From positions 770,781 through 834,780 of the forward strand of contig NZ_LT904902.1 of the NCBI RefSeq assembly GCF_900199725.1: a stretch of 64,000 nt of DNA, given 5' to 3'. The position numbers were made by a program, and so were the translations under genes. This stretch comes from Cytobacillus massiliigabonensis. GTDB lineage: Bacteria > Bacillota > Bacilli > Bacillales > Cytobacillaceae. Of this stretch, positions 1 to 10,061 are shown in pieces. The notes under the pieces are model-generated. The model saw only the letters and a list, made by a program, of their open reading frames with translations, was not told the origin of the DNA and searched no databases. How positions within the stretch are numbered: position 1 is the first letter of the stretch; each line of letters begins with the position of its first letter.

Positions 1-144
1 CCGGTTCTCCCGGTTCTCCCGGTTCACCTGGTTCTCCCGGCTTGCCTGGTTCTCCCGGTTCTCCCGGTTCTCCCGGATTGCCTGGTTCTCCTGGTTCACC
101 TGGTTCTCCCGGATTGCCTGGTTCTCCTGGTTCACCTGGTTTAT
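1..144 (-). repeat. Collagen-like Gly-X-Pro triplet repeat inside the adhesin
   Basis: On the minus strand this reads as unbroken Gly-X-Pro triplets with X mostly Glu, sometimes Asn or Lys (GEP, GNP, GKP), starting near residue 1345 and continuing past the window edge. Seen directly. Such tails act either as a stiff wall-spanning stalk or as a collagen-like triple helix; the low-complexity DNA probably varies in copy number. Confidence 0.9.
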
Positions 145-3100
145 AGTTTTTAACAGTTACTTCCTTCTTTTCATCATCAAGCTTTACTGCCATATTTTCG
201 GATGCTTTTTGAATCACATACCCTGCTGGAGCCTTAACCTCTTTTAAAACATAGTTATCAAAGGCTAAGTTTTCAAACGTTGCTTTTCCTTCTGCATCCG
301 TTGTTTTCTTTTCAACTAACTCATTTTTGCTATTGTAAAGCTCAAATTCTGCACCATCTAGCGGTTTATTCGTTGAGCCATCCACTTTAAGAACGGTGAG
401 GCTTCCTTTGCCTCTTTCATTCTCTTTAGCTACCTCCACGATCGAGGTTTGTTTTTCCTTGATTGTGAAAGTAACTGGTGTATTATCTAGCAAGTAATGC
501 TCAGGAGCCTTTGTTTCGACAAATTGATATTCGCCTGCCTCTAAGTTGTTAATGATGATCTTACCGTTTTCATTAGTAAAATGTGTGCTTATTTTGACAA
601 AGTCTGAGCCATCTTTCCGTTGGAGTTCGAATTCTGCTCCTTGAAGAAGTGATTGGTTTGCTTTATCTTTTTTGGTAAGTTCTACAGCTTGATGGATTTT
701 TTCATTTTCGATTTCTACTTTGTTTTCTTTTTCTTTTATTTCAATCGTTTGCGAGTCTTGAATCCCGACAACATAGCCTTCAGGTGCTTGATCTTCTATT
801 AGGAGATATTCACCATATAACAGCCTGTCAAATGTTAATCTCCCTCCATCGTCAGTTTTCCCTGTCTTAATAACTGCCATACTATCAGGATCAATTAACG
901 AGAAAACAGCATCTTTCAGCTTGATGGTATCATCTTTGCTATCAGTCTTAATAATTTCTAAACTACCTACCTCACCACTGCCAGTACCAGAGCTTGATGT
1001 TTGTTTAATCTCAATTTCCTTCGCTCTGCTAATTTGTTCAGTAGTGATCCCATCACCAGTAAAACTGATTTCGTTATTAACTTTCTCCTTTGGTTTTGCA
1101 AGGATTAGTGACTGATATTCTAAAATGAAAGGACTGCTCATTTCTTCTAAGAATATCAGTTCAAATATCTCTTGCCCCTCATCATCAATTGAGATGGAAA
1201 GCGTATAGTCTTTATCTCGCTTAAGTTCATTTTTCCTGTCTATTGTAACTGTTCCATCATCCCCCACGTTCGTTCCAAACACATGGAAGGATTGCTCAAT
1301 AAACGCTTGATTCATACTAGGTGTATCTACTAATTTTGCATTATTAACGGTGGACTGGCTAAAGTTAATATTAACCTTCCAATCTATTACTTTCCCGTTT
1401 TGCTGACCTGATTTGTTAACATATTCTCCACCGTGTTTTACAGATACTTTACCTGAAAGCTTTGCAATTTCAGTTCCTTTATCAGAAACAATTGCTTCAT
1501 TTGAGTAAGAATCTTTGATTAACTGGTCTTTTAAGCTAGTTCTATATTTAATCAAGAAAGCGAAGTCGATGGTCCCTTTAAATATTATCTGGAAGCCTGG
1601 TTTCCCTTCTGGATGCTCATGAACTGTATAATCTACACCTTCACGCAACTCTTTAACCTCTACTCCATTAGCACTTCCAGTCAAGGACATCTCATATACT
1701 TCTAATGAGTCTTTAATGAATTGTTGATTATCTAATATCTCATCAACAACAGCTGCTTCTTCTAGTGTTCTCAGATTGTAGTTAACTCCTACTTGCCATG
1801 TAATTTCTTTATCAACGGCATTGTAGGAGCCGTTTTTAAAACCGTTGGATTGTGTATAAGTGTCTGGCGTAAATTTATCGGTATAATCCTTACTGCCTGA
1901 TTCACCCTTTTCATTCATCCAAGTAAGCAATACACGATTACTTAAAAATTTATCATCTTTATTGATTCTTTCTTCATAATTGAAATATGTTGTGTACTCA
2001 ATTCTATGAGGGTCAGTAATTGACTGATTAAACGTTATGATAAACCCTCCATCATTATCCTTTGGAGTCATTGTAAAATCTGTGTATTCCTCTTTTGTCG
2101 TTCTATTGGTGATCTTTATTGAGTCTTCTTTTAGCTCTAATCCCCCATTTGCAAAGGTATCTTCAAGTACAACATTTTCCATTTTATGACTGTCTTTGTT
2201 AATGTCAATAACCCAATTAACAGTTTTGTCCTTATAATTAGGATCCTTTTCCCACTTTTCTAGGATTTGCTGTGAAATGGGTTGTTCTGAAGATTTAGTA
2301 ATATTATTTGCAGTAACTTCATTTTTTATCGTTTCCCCATCAACTACTCTATTAATTGCTTTTGTCTTATAAACAATTTTGAAAGCCGAATTGATATCTT
2401 CATTAAATTGAAGAACAAAACCATTCTTATCTTCTGTATTTGTTGGAGTTAAAGAATAATCACTGTATTGTGTTCCAGGTTCTATTTCTTTCCCATTCAC
2501 ATCGATTTCCACTTTTTGCACTGCGATGTCATAGTTGCCATCTTCTTTTATTACTAGTTCTTGTGTTTTGTTAAATAGATCGGTTAGCTTAGCATCAGCC
2601 TGATCAATATGCTTTTCGTTAAAATTATATCTAATTTCCCACGTAATCGTTTGTTTTGCAGGATCATAATGTGCAACCCTTTTTGCTAATGCTTCTCCGC
2701 GTTTCACACCAACAGATGCAGATGCTTCCTGCTCTCCAAATGAGTCACCTTTTAGAATCGCTGTATTATTATAGTCTGTTTTCTCTGCATCTATAATCTT
2801 AGTATCAAAGACGACTCGATAGGCGGATGAAATTTTCCCAAAGCTGATTTCAAAGTTTGTTCCATCTGTTATTGCACGTGTAATTTCATCCCCTTGTTCT
2901 ACACTTCCATCTAAACGAGTGATTAACTTATAAATCTTAACCGAACCAGGTATTAGCTCTTGACCTTCTTGAATAAGGTCACTTAAAACGGCATTTTCAA
3001 TTACATCAAGGTGTTTATTAAAATTAACCGTCCATGTAATGGTTTCTGCATTGTATTGTTTATTTGGAGTTCCCTGTTTATCAATCGTTGACCCATTAGG

Positions 3101-4177
3101 TGTGAAGATAATCGGAATTTCATGCGACTCTTTCCCCTCAATAGGTGTAATAGTTACTACCTTATCTTCCGATATAACTATATCTTTTCTTAACGTTGAT
3201 AAGACCTCAATGGTTCCCCTAATATTAGAGTGAGTTTCAATAAAATCATTAAAAACTACAGTAACTATTCGACTCCCCTTTGAAACACTAAATGTTCCAA
3301 TCGAAACCCCATCAAATAGCAAATCACTATTAACATTTTCATATACATCAAGTTCTACAGGAAGCTCAAATGTATAAGTAGCCCCATCTCTATAGCCATG
3401 GTTATTTTCAAGTGCCCATTCATAGTTCACTGCAATTACTGTTGAACTGCTGGCACCATTATCACAACTGCCTTGATCACATGTGAGGTTTGAACTCGTT
3501 AAAATATTCTCCGCAATAACTGTCCCAGCACCAGCTGAAGGATCCTTTACTCCTTCTTTGCCTGCTTCCCCATCTTCCGCTCCTGCTTCAGTTTCCGGAT
3601 CTGTATTGCCATCCTCCACTACTTCAGTATCTTCACCTGGATCTGCATGATCTTCTTCAGTCCCAGCGTCCTTTTCAGGATCGGCTGTTTCTTCTCCAGA
3701 TCCAGCATTTTTATCAGGATCGGCTATCCCCTCTTCGTTGACTTGCCCTTCATTAGAAGTGTTATCTTCAGTTGGGTTTTCTTCTGTTCCTGCACGCTTA
3801 GCGGCAAGCTCAAGGCTTCCTGATCCATCGCTTTTTTGCCCTTCATTAATGGTTACAGTGATTATTCCATCAGTTGATACTTTGTACGAACCAATCGGTC
3901 CTTCATCAATGGATAAGTTGCCCGATTGTTCTTCCTCAATTTTCACATCAGACGATATTTGGAAAGTATATGTCCCTCCCTTTCCTTCTTGATCTGCTGT
4001 GAATGTCCAATCAAACCTTACTTTTACCTTGGTGTCATCTGCAGCATCCGGTTCAATCACTGCCTCTCCTAGCGTAAACAATTGCCCCGTTCCCGTATTT
4101 GCACTAGCAGCCAGCGGGGATAAAAAACTGTTGACAATTAATAAAATCATCACAGAAATGAGACTAAACTTCTTCAT
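1..4177 (-). CDS. Giant cell-wall adhesin (MSCRAMM/Cna_B type), C-terminus outside window
   Basis: Open from an ATG at 4177 (AAGGAGGTC at about 4181-4189) to the window edge, so at least 1392 residues with the anchor missing. A signal peptide covers residues 1 to about 27. An acidic Glu/Asp/Gly linker lies near 150-220. About five repeats of a collagen-binding-like beta fold span about 370-1060, each opening with a pattern such as ITWTVNFN or [10 protein letters not shown]. Three SpaA/Cna_B domains follow (about 1065-1150, 1160-1240, 1247-1337), each with GAEFEL-like and E-x-APxGY-like motifs typical of isopeptide-bonded folds. The sequence then enters Gly-Glu-Pro triplets. Such proteins are LPXTG-anchored surface adhesins; the LPXTG itself is not visible here. 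The sortase gene lies 16 bp upstream in the same direction, so it is the likely anchoring enzyme. The ligand is unknown. Confidence 0.9.
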   Translation of the reverse strand, partial: MKKFSLISVMILLIVNSFLSPLAASANTGTGQLFTLGEAVIEPDAADDTKVKVRFDWTFTADQEGKGGTYTFQISSDVKIEEEQSGNLSIDEGPIGSYKVSTDGIITVTINEGQKSDGSGSLELAAKRAGTEENPTEDNTSNEGQVNEEGIADPDKNAGSGEETADPEKDAGTEEDHADPGEDTEVVEDGNTDPETEAGAEDGEAGKEGVKDPSAGAGTVIAENILTSSNLTCDQGSCDNGASSSTVIAVNYEWALENNHGYRDGATYTFELPVELDVYENVNSDLLFDGVSIGTFSVSKGSRIVTVVFNDFIETHSNIRGTIEVLSTLRKDIVISEDKVVTITPIEGKESHEIPIIFTPNGSTIDKQGTPNKQYNAETITWTVNFNKHLDVIENAVLSDLIQEGQELIPGSVKIYKLITRLDGSVEQGDEITRAITDGTNFEISFGKISSAYRVVFDTKIIDAEKTDYNNTAILKGDSFGEQEASASVGVKRGEALAKRVAHYDPAKQTITWEIRYNFNEKHIDQADAKLTDLFNKTQELVIKEDGNYDIAVQKVEIDVNGKEIEPGTQYSDYSLTPTNTEDKNGFVLQFNEDINSAFKIVYKTKAINRVVDGETIKNEVTANNITKSSEQPISQQILEKWEKDPNYKDKTVNWVIDINKDSHKMENVVLEDTFANGGLELKEDSIKITNRTTKEEYTDFTMTPKDNDGGFIITFNQSITDPHRIEYTTYFNYEERINKDDKFLSNRVLLTWMNEKGESGSKDYTDKFTPDTYTQSNGFKNGSYNAVDKEITWQVGVNYNLRTLEEAAVVDEILDNQQFIKDSLEVYEMSLTGSANGVEVKELREGVDYTVHEHPEGKPGFQIIFKGTIDFAFLIKYRTSLKDQLIKDSYSNEAIVSDKGTEIAKLSGKVSVKHGGEYVNKSGQQNGKVIDWKVNINFSQSTVNNAKLVDTPSMNQAFIEQSFHVFGTNVGDDGTVTIDRKNELKRDKDYTLSISIDDEGQEIFELIFLEEMSSPFILEYQSLILAKPKEKVNNEISFTGDGITTEQISRAKEIEIKQTSSSGTGSGEVGSLEIIKTDSKDDTIKLKDAVFSLIDPDSMAVIKTGKTDDGGRLTFDRLLYGEYLLIEDQAPEGYVVGIQDSQTIEIKEKENKVEIENEKIHQAVELTKKDKANQSLLQGAEFELQRKDGSDFVKISTHFTNENGKIIINNLEAGEYQFVETKAPEHYLLDNTPVTFTIKEKQTSIVEVAKENERGKGSLTVLKVDGSTNKPLDGAEFELYNSKNELVEKKTTDAEGKATFENLAFDNYVLKEVKAPAGYVIQKASENMAVKLDDEKKEVTVKNYKPGEPGEPGNPGEPGEPGEPGNPGEPGEPGEPGKPGEPGEPGEPGEP

Positions 4178-4193
4178 GGTGACCTCCTTACTT

Positions 4194-4793
4194 TCAGCTT
4201 TTATTTTTTAACTTTGCCTGTACAATGAGGCGATCTGTGGGATTTTTTTGGCCTATAGGTGTACAAGTAACGAGAGTAAGAACTGGTTCCTTCTGATCAT
4301 TTAGGACCTCAATTTTCGAACGATCAACAACAAATTTCTGGACTATAACATACTCATATGTACCAGTCTTCGTTTCTACTATAATTTCATCGTTGCGTGA
4401 AAGCTCATCAAGCCGGTTAAATTGCTTGCCAAATGTAGTGGAACGGTGTCCGGCGATTCCGACATTATTTATTCCAAATTCCTTGTCCGGTTCAATCATC
4501 CCTGTACCTTTTTTCAAAGGGACTTTACCAGCACCTTCAAAAATAAGCATTTCTAGGTCAATATCCGGGATATAGAGAATGCCTCTTGCCCCATCTAATA
4601 GCTCTACCTGATCTTGGTCTTCTTTTATCTCAGTTAAATCTGCCTGTTCTTCAGTCTCGACTACATCACCCAGCTGCTTGAAGGTTTGTATTAATTTCTC
4701 CTGTTTCGTATCTGCAGCTTCCTTTTCAATTTGCGGATAAAAGAGTAAAAGTAAGCCAGCTGATATAAATACAAAGCTCCATACAAATCGCAA
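4194..4793 (-). CDS. Class D-type sortase
   Basis: A 199-residue protein with one N-terminal membrane segment (about 4-19) and a C-terminal sortase barrel. Catalytic residues are visible: His in AGHRST, Cys in LVTCTP, Arg in DRLIV. The single N-terminal anchor, short length and TCTP signature fit class D sortases (YhcS/SrtD); class C pilus sortases usually also carry a lid and a C-terminal membrane segment, which are absent. Start is TTG at 4793 with AAGGGGA about 9 bp upstream. The stop is 16 bp before the adhesin start, so both genes form one transcription unit and the adhesin is the likely substrate. Sortases cleave a C-terminal sorting signal and attach the protein to peptidoglycan on the outer membrane face. 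Confidence 0.9.
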   Translation of the reverse strand: MRFVWSFVFISAGLLLLFYPQIEKEAADTKQEKLIQTFKQLGDVVETEEQADLTEIKEDQDQVELLDGARGILYIPDIDLEMLIFEGAGKVPLKKGTGMIEPDKEFGINNVGIAGHRSTTFGKQFNRLDELSRNDEIIVETKTGTYEYVIVQKFVVDRSKIEVLNDQKEPVLTLVTCTPIGQKNPTDRLIVQAKLKNKS

Positions 4794-4958
4794 TATAAAT
4801 CCCCTTCCATTCTTTTTTGTTACTTTACAACATATCTTCTCCTTTCCTTTTCTCTCTCTATTGATGTTGTCCTATGATTTTTTCTTTTGGCATTTCTGCT
4901 GAGCAACAGCTGATTTTCCAATATTACAAACGTATTTATAGAAAGAAATGCCCATTTA

Positions 4959-4992
4959 ATAATAAACTTCCAATTCTGAACAAATTCTGAAC
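4959..4992 (-). promoter_or_regulatory. SARP-type direct repeat and promoter of the sortase-adhesin operon
   Basis: On the minus strand GTTCAGAATT occurs twice (4992-4983 and 4981-4972), exactly 11 bp apart, and a -10-like TATTAT follows at 4964-4959, about 8-9 bp after the second heptamer. SARP regulators bind heptameric direct repeats spaced one helical turn apart, with the last repeat about 8 bp from the -10 (known for ActII-ORF4 and DnrI). The gene next door encodes a SARP-domain response regulator. The sequence is seen; the binding is inferred. Confidence 0.5.
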
Positions 4993-5048
4993 TTTTTCCT
5001 AATATCGTTAAATTATCCCAAAAATAAAAACCACTCATCTCTAATTTC

Positions 5049-6185
5049 TTAAGAGTTAAGTGGTTTCAACTTATAGTAATAATTAGTAAATATATCCTTT
5101 AATTCTTTCGGAACATCAATTCCTAATTCCCCTACAAATTGATTTTTAACTTTTTCAAAGAAGATCTGTAATTTTTTATAATTATTCGTTTCTCCGTAGT
5201 GTTTTAATAATTTTTGCATAAAGGTTTCATTATATATATCTAACTGAAGCATTTTTTCTAGACTAGCCTCTACTAGCTGATGATTCACCTGATTTTTCAT
5301 TGAATCTGAAATAAATTGATCAAGATAGCTGATGAATGATTGCCTTAAAAAAAGCTGGTGCTGTGTTGCCCATGAATACCCCTCTTCTTCTAAATAATCG
5401 CCGCTATACAATTCTAGTACTCTTTCAACATTTTCAGGTAATACCTTTTCGGATTGAATAAGTTCCTCTAATTCATGGATATCACTAGTTAAAGGGACAG
5501 ATAGAACATATTGATCATTTAGAAGGGCAACAGGCTTTTCTATTCCATTTTTTTTAAGCGCCTTTCTAAGCTGGTAAACGGTTGTATGTAACAAAACCAT
5601 TGCTTTATCTGCATCCGTATTCGGCCAAAGCTCTTCAATAATACGCGCCTTATGAATGGGAATATCTCGATTATGCCAAAGAAAGACAAATAACTCCTTT
5701 ACCTTCTTGGTACGCCATTTAATAACATTCTGCTTATAATCCTTTAAACGAAAATTACTCATCGTATATGCATATAATGACTCACTCGTTTGAACAATCT
5801 CACTATTATCATATAACTTTATAACTTTTAGCCTATCTTTTGCTTTTGCAATTGCTTTTGAAAGGCGGGTTATGCTAACTGGTTTCAATAAATAATCGAT
5901 TGCATCCACGTCAAATGCGTCAAGTGCAAACTGTGGGTGAGCTGTCACAAATATAATTATGATATGGCTATACTCTCCTACTAACTTCCTGGCAAATTTA
6001 ATTCCATGTACTCCTCCCATGTCCATATCAAGAAAGATAACGTCGACTTTCAGTCTGTTTAAATTCTCAAGGGCATGCTCAGGATTTTGATATTTCCCCA
6101 CAATTTCCATTCCATCCATTTTGTTTAATAAAACTTCTAACATATCTAAAGCAAGCTTCTCATCATCAATTAACAAAACTCGCAT
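5049..6185 (-). CDS. Response regulator with SARP/BTAD transcription-activation domain
   Basis: A 378-residue protein. The receiver domain (1-120) shows the acidic pair D7-D8, phosphoacceptor D53 in FLDMD, Thr in VTAHP and the conserved Lys in LLKP. An OmpR-like winged helix follows (about 145-230) and a bacterial transcriptional activation domain (about 240-375) ends the protein. I chose ATG 6185 over the upstream in-frame ATG 6203 because AGAGGAG sits correctly before 6185. No histidine kinase is present nearby, so the phosphodonor is unknown. It reads into the sortase-adhesin operon, whose upstream region carries a direct repeat suited to this DNA-binding class. A Fur palindrome lies about 100 bp upstream, suggesting iron control of its expression. 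Confidence 0.88.
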   Translation of the reverse strand: MRVLLIDDEKLALDMLEVLLNKMDGMEIVGKYQNPEHALENLNRLKVDVIFLDMDMGGVHGIKFARKLVGEYSHIIIIFVTAHPQFALDAFDVDAIDYLLKPVSITRLSKAIAKAKDRLKVIKLYDNSEIVQTSESLYAYTMSNFRLKDYKQNVIKWRTKKVKELFVFLWHNRDIPIHKARIIEELWPNTDADKAMVLLHTTVYQLRKALKKNGIEKPVALLNDQYVLSVPLTSDIHELEELIQSEKVLPENVERVLELYSGDYLEEEGYSWATQHQLFLRQSFISYLDQFISDSMKNQVNHQLVEASLEKMLQLDIYNETFMQKLLKHYGETNNYKKLQIFFEKVKNQFVGELGIDVPKELKDIFTNYYYKLKPLNS

Positions 6186-6284
6186 GATAATCTCCTCTAC
6201 CATCCTTTATCACTGTTAATTTCTTCATATAATACTAAATTCTAAATATTATAGAATTAATTGTAAATAAATATAATTTCCTAT

Positions 6285-6303
6285 ATTGATAATTATTATC
6301 AAT
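6285..6303. promoter_or_regulatory. Perfect Fur box between response regulator and SLH gene
   Basis: ATTGATAATTATTATCAAT is a perfect 19-bp palindrome containing the full Bacillus 7-1-7 Fur consensus TGATAATNATTATCA. It lies between two divergent genes. On the minus strand TTGATA (6302-6297) could be a -35 for the response regulator, so Fur would occlude that promoter. The plus-strand SLH gene has a TATAAT at 6389-6394, further away. Confidence 0.8.
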
Positions 6304-6427
6304 AATATTTCGTATCTTTCTTCACAGCCTTACATAAATAATTGCTTGTACTTATACAATATTGTCCCACTCCTCTTGTAATTTAGGATATAATTGGTAA
6401 GAACGCTAAATATTAGGAGGGGTATGT

Positions 6428-8653
6428 TTGAGAAAATTAAGAAAGCTAGGTATCTTCACACTGTCCACTGGTCTGTCTATTGGAATTCTTGCACCAAGTG
6501 TTAGTGCCGCATCACCTGGAAATGAGAATGATAGCAACGTACAAATCCAAATGGCACAGTCAGAAAAGGTTGTTTCAAAAAGTGAGCTCATAAAGAAATT
6601 CAGGGATTTATTCCCGCAATTTACATTTTTGACTGATAATGATTTACATATGGGAACAGGCTATCAATACCCAAATGATGATACTGTTCGATATGATTTA
6701 AGCTTTCATAAAAAAATAAACGGAAAATACACGCATGGAACTATTGGTTTTATTGGGGATCAGTTAGAAATTGAACGTTTTTACTATGAACCTGCAAATG
6801 CAGAGGATGCTTTATTTCCAGCAAAAATAACAAAAGTAAAAGCTGAAGAAGTTGCTAAAGCTTTTCTGAAAAAGTTCCCTGATAGCAATGGATATCAGCT
6901 TGATACAAGTATCACCGATTTCTTTCCGGGTAATCAGCTCCTTACAGAGCCGATTCGTTATACATTCTTCTTCGTAAAGACAGAGAATAAAGTTCCCATC
7001 TCAGATCAAAGTATTCAAATTACGGTACTAGGCAATGGTGAGGTCACTGACTTTTACCGAAATTCAGGCAGCAGTGGTTCACCATCCTATGACGATGTTT
7101 CAAAAGTGCTGTCTGCGAATGAAGTAATAGCAAAGATTAAAGAGAATCTTTCAGTTAATTTACAGTACAGCATCGATACAGATTTTCAAACAGGTGAAAA
7201 GCGTGTAAACCTCATTTATCAGCCAGCCATTCATGTAGCTGGTATCCATGCACTTTCAGGCGAATGGCAAACGATGAATGGCTTTTCTCCAGAGCTGCCA
7301 AAGGAAAAGAAGATTGAACACATTGTCTCTCAGCCAATTGGGTCTAAGCAAACTCATTATTCATTAGAGGAAGCGAAGGCATTTGCTGAAAACTTACTTA
7401 AAATCGATTCGGATGAAATTAAGCTAAGAATTGAATCCATTGATGAAACGAAAAATTACAATGGCCAAGAAGTGATTAGCATTAGTTATATGTATGAATA
7501 CAGCAATGGCGGAACTGGAACAAACCTGGAACTAGATAAAAATACTGGAGAAATTATTCAGTATCACGACCTAAGAAGAGAAGTCCTTGAAGAGAATGGT
7601 GAAGATAAAAAAGCTGGACAAGCTATCTCCAGTGAGGAAGCACTAAATCAAGCAGTAAAATATTTAAAACAGTACTCTCCATCTTATCTTCATAACTATT
7701 CAATGCCAGTCGGAGAAAATTATTATGATGAGGATAGAGAAACCTATCATTTCAGCTTTCCAAGAGTAGTGAATGGAATTCTCGTAAACGGTGAGCAAAT
7801 TTCAGTATCAATAGGAGCTGATGGCTCATTGCTTGGTCTCGATGTAAGTTATTCAAACATTCAAAATTGGCCATCCGCTGAAAAAGTGATCTCAAAGGAT
7901 CAAGCCAATACAAAATTTTTTGAACAGCTAAGCCTAGATCTTAATTATACAAGAGAAGGACATAGCAATAAATACAATCACTATCATCTTGTATATACAC
8001 CGGAATATAATAACAATTCTTTTAGCTATTTAAATGCATACACAGGCGAGTGGAATCATTCGATTGAGAATAATCAACAAACTGTTTCCCATCCTTGGGC
8101 TGAAAAAGAGCTTAATTACCTTATCCAAGCTGGAATTATTGATGTCAAGGATGCAAAAACATTTGACGCAAATGCGAAGGTTACTAAAGGTGCCGCTCTA
8201 AAAGTAATTATGAAATCTCTGACTCGATTCTATGACGTATATCCTGGTCAAAAAAATACGAGCCAGTCATTTGAAAATATTAAATCGGATCATCCATTAT
8301 ATCAGGTCGTTGAACGAGCGGTCACACTAGGATTACTTAAGAAAGAAGGGACAACCTTTAACCTGGACGAGCATCTTACAAAAGAAGAGCTTGCGGTTTG
8401 GTATATTCGTATATTAGGTCTTGAACAAGCGGCAAAAAATCAAGGAATCTACCAGCTTCCATTTGATGATGCAAAAGATATAAAAAATGAAAATATTGGC
8501 TATATTGCACTAGCACACTCATTAGGAATATTAACAACCAGTGATAATAAGTTCAATCCAAAGCAGGAAGTGTCCTATGCTGACCTAGCAGTTTCCACTA
8601 TCCCTCTAGCTCATGAAGCATATAAAAAAGGAATTGAATTCAATATTTATTAA
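6428..8653 (+). CDS. Secreted YcdB/YcdC-repeat protein with C-terminal S-layer homology domains
   Basis: A 741-residue exported protein. A signal peptide ends near residue 28 (VSAAS). Residues about 45-560 hold repeated PepSY-like/YcdB-YcdC modules (for example SLEEAKAFAENLL and SSEEALNQAVKYL segments, each followed by a Tyr-rich strand region and ExxxNTGEI). Residues about 555-740 form three degenerate S-layer homology motifs (WAEKELNYLIQAGI, ERAVTLGLL, IALAHSLGIL), which usually bind pyruvylated secondary wall polymer. Start is TTG 6428 with AGGAGGGG 7 bp before; the ATG at 6424 is out of frame. It stands alone between a Fur box and a strong terminator. Its exact role is unknown; it is likely a wall-associated protein. 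Confidence 0.85.
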   Translation: MRKLRKLGIFTLSTGLSIGILAPSVSAASPGNENDSNVQIQMAQSEKVVSKSELIKKFRDLFPQFTFLTDNDLHMGTGYQYPNDDTVRYDLSFHKKINGKYTHGTIGFIGDQLEIERFYYEPANAEDALFPAKITKVKAEEVAKAFLKKFPDSNGYQLDTSITDFFPGNQLLTEPIRYTFFFVKTENKVPISDQSIQITVLGNGEVTDFYRNSGSSGSPSYDDVSKVLSANEVIAKIKENLSVNLQYSIDTDFQTGEKRVNLIYQPAIHVAGIHALSGEWQTMNGFSPELPKEKKIEHIVSQPIGSKQTHYSLEEAKAFAENLLKIDSDEIKLRIESIDETKNYNGQEVISISYMYEYSNGGTGTNLELDKNTGEIIQYHDLRREVLEENGEDKKAGQAISSEEALNQAVKYLKQYSPSYLHNYSMPVGENYYDEDRETYHFSFPRVVNGILVNGEQISVSIGADGSLLGLDVSYSNIQNWPSAEKVISKDQANTKFFEQLSLDLNYTREGHSNKYNHYHLVYTPEYNNNSFSYLNAYTGEWNHSIENNQQTVSHPWAEKELNYLIQAGIIDVKDAKTFDANAKVTKGAALKVIMKSLTRFYDVYPGQKNTSQSFENIKSDHPLYQVVERAVTLGLLKKEGTTFNLDEHLTKEELAVWYIRILGLEQAAKNQGIYQLPFDDAKDIKNENIGYIALAHSLGILTTSDNKFNPKQEVSYADLAVSTIPLAHEAYKKGIEFNIY

Positions 8654-8810
8654 GAAGAGTAAGTATCCGCCCGGAAAGTGGGCGGATATTTTTTATTAGA
8701 TTCATTTCTTTAATCGTTTGATGACAGATGTCATAAGGGATTGGCGAAAGCATCAATACTTCTTCCCCTTTCATATTCTCAGGCAACTTCACGGAGTGAT
8801 CTAGTTCCAT
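8640..8810 (-). pseudogene. Possible coding relic on the minus strand, 56 codons
   Basis: The minus strand from an ATG at 8810 encodes 56 residues including KGEEVLMLSPIPYDICHQ, which looks like real protein rather than random sequence. There is no ribosome binding site, a stop lies just upstream, and its 3' half overlaps the terminator of the SLH gene. I read it as the remains of a deleted gene. I do not recognise the family. Confidence 0.3.
8664..8695 (+). terminator. Rho-independent terminator of the SLH gene
   Basis: ATCCGCCC (8665-8672) pairs with GGGCGGAT (8680-8687) around a 7-nt loop and is followed by ATATTTTTTATT. It starts 12 bp after the SLH stop codon. Confidence 0.92.
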
Positions 8811-8960
8811 TTTTTATTTATTAAGCCTTTTTTTCTTTTTATCTAGCAACTTTCTATCTTTATCAAGTATTTCTTATATGTTCTTGTTTAGACTCTGTTT
8901 TCATTTGAATTTTTTGTGAATTTTTATCAATCGATTAGGCAGTTTTTTCTAAAAATATGG

Positions 8961-9021
8961 TTGACATTTCCTTTGGGATGAATTAAATTGAGTTTGTAAT
9001 TGAAACTGATAATCGTTATCA
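8961..9021 (+). promoter_or_regulatory. Promoter and Fur box of the feu operon
   Basis: TTGACA (8961-8966) and a -10-like TAAATT (8984-8989) are 17 bp apart. TGATAATCGTTATCA (9007-9021) matches the Fur 7-1-7 consensus with one mismatch and would cover the start of the transcript. The rest of 8811-8960 is AT-rich with no gene visible. Confidence 0.78.
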
Positions 9022-9083
9022 TTTATTACAACTGTATAAGTAGGCCTGCTTACACGAACAAGACAAAAAAGGGGATCTAGCAT

Positions 9084-10061
9084 ATGAAAAAGAGTCTTTT
9101 ATTAATTGGAATGACTGCTGCTTTTTTAGCAGCTTGCGGAAACAGTGAAGATGCGTCTACTAATAAGGAAACGAATGAGGAAAAGAAAACAGAGGAAGTA
9201 GCGAAAAAAGAAGTTGCACCAGCAGAACAGACGATTACATACTTAGGTCAATCCTATACGCTCCCAGCTGAGGTGAATAATATCATTGCCGCCAGCTTAG
9301 AAGCTATGGAGGATGCTGCCATTCTTGGAGTGAAGCCGTTAGGTGCTGTAACTACCGCAGGTGAATTGCCAGCCTATCTGGCTGCTGATTTGGAAGGCGC
9401 CACATCCATCGGGGAAAAAACTGAGCCAAACTATGAAACGATTCTTTCTTTAAAGCCGGATGTTATCTTAGGTTCATCTAAATATAAGGAAGAAGTTGCC
9501 ACTCAATTAAATAAAATTGGCACAATGATTCCTGTCTCTCATATATCTACAAACTGGGAAGATAATCTGCGTTTAATGGGAACATTATCAGGCAAGACAG
9601 CAGAAGCAGATAAAATTATAGCTGATTACAAGGCAGATGCAGAGGAAGCGAAAGCCACTCTTTCTGCTAGTTTACAAGATAAAGAGGTATTCGTAATAAG
9701 AGTTCGTCAAGGAAGCATGTTTGTTTATCCAGCCGATGTTTATTTAAATCCAGTCATTTATAGCGATTTAGGATTAAAAGTCCCTGAATTAATTGAGAAA
9801 ACAGCTGCTCAAGAAGAGATTAGTCTAGAAACATTGGCAGATGTCAATCCAGATATCATTTTCCTACAATTTGAGAAAAGTGAAAACAGCGACACCCCTG
9901 CAGCTTTAGATGATTTATTAAAGAACCCGATCTTCCAAAGCATTGACGCAGCAAAGAATGATCAAATATTCGTGAATGCTGTGGATCCTATGGCACAAGG
10001 CGGTACTGCATGGAGCAAGGTGAACTTCTTACGTGCTGCTGTCGAAAACTTATCTAAGTAA
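9084..10061 (+). CDS. feuA: Ferric-catecholate siderophore-binding lipoprotein, FeuA-like
   Basis: A 325-residue lipoprotein with lipobox LAAC (Cys18), a Lys/Glu-rich tether to about residue 50, then a periplasmic-binding-protein fold with one long linker helix. Segments IPVSHIS, IRVRQG, YSDLGLK, and AQGGTAWSKV near the C-terminus closely resemble Bacillus subtilis FeuA, which binds ferri-bacillibactin and ferri-enterobactin on the outer membrane face. ATG 9084 follows GGGGAT. It is first in a five-gene operon with two permeases, an ATPase and an esterase, behind a Fur box, so expression in iron starvation is expected. The next gene overlaps its stop by one base. Confidence 0.92.
   Translation: MKKSLLLIGMTAAFLAACGNSEDASTNKETNEEKKTEEVAKKEVAPAEQTITYLGQSYTLPAEVNNIIAASLEAMEDAAILGVKPLGAVTTAGELPAYLAADLEGATSIGEKTEPNYETILSLKPDVILGSSKYKEEVATQLNKIGTMIPVSHISTNWEDNLRLMGTLSGKTAEADKIIADYKADAEEAKATLSASLQDKEVFVIRVRQGSMFVYPADVYLNPVIYSDLGLKVPELIEKTAAQEEISLETLADVNPDIIFLQFEKSENSDTPAALDDLLKNPIFQSIDAAKNDQIFVNAVDPMAQGGTAWSKVNFLRAAVENLSK

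Noticed and set aside
921-4211. Several plus-strand frames opposite the adhesin
   Set aside because: They are antisense to a clearly coding minus-strand gene and have Ser/Leu-rich shadow composition.
4820-5038. 72-residue minus-strand frame between response regulator and sortase
   Set aside because: No ribosome site, odd composition, and it covers the promoter and direct repeat of the sortase operon.
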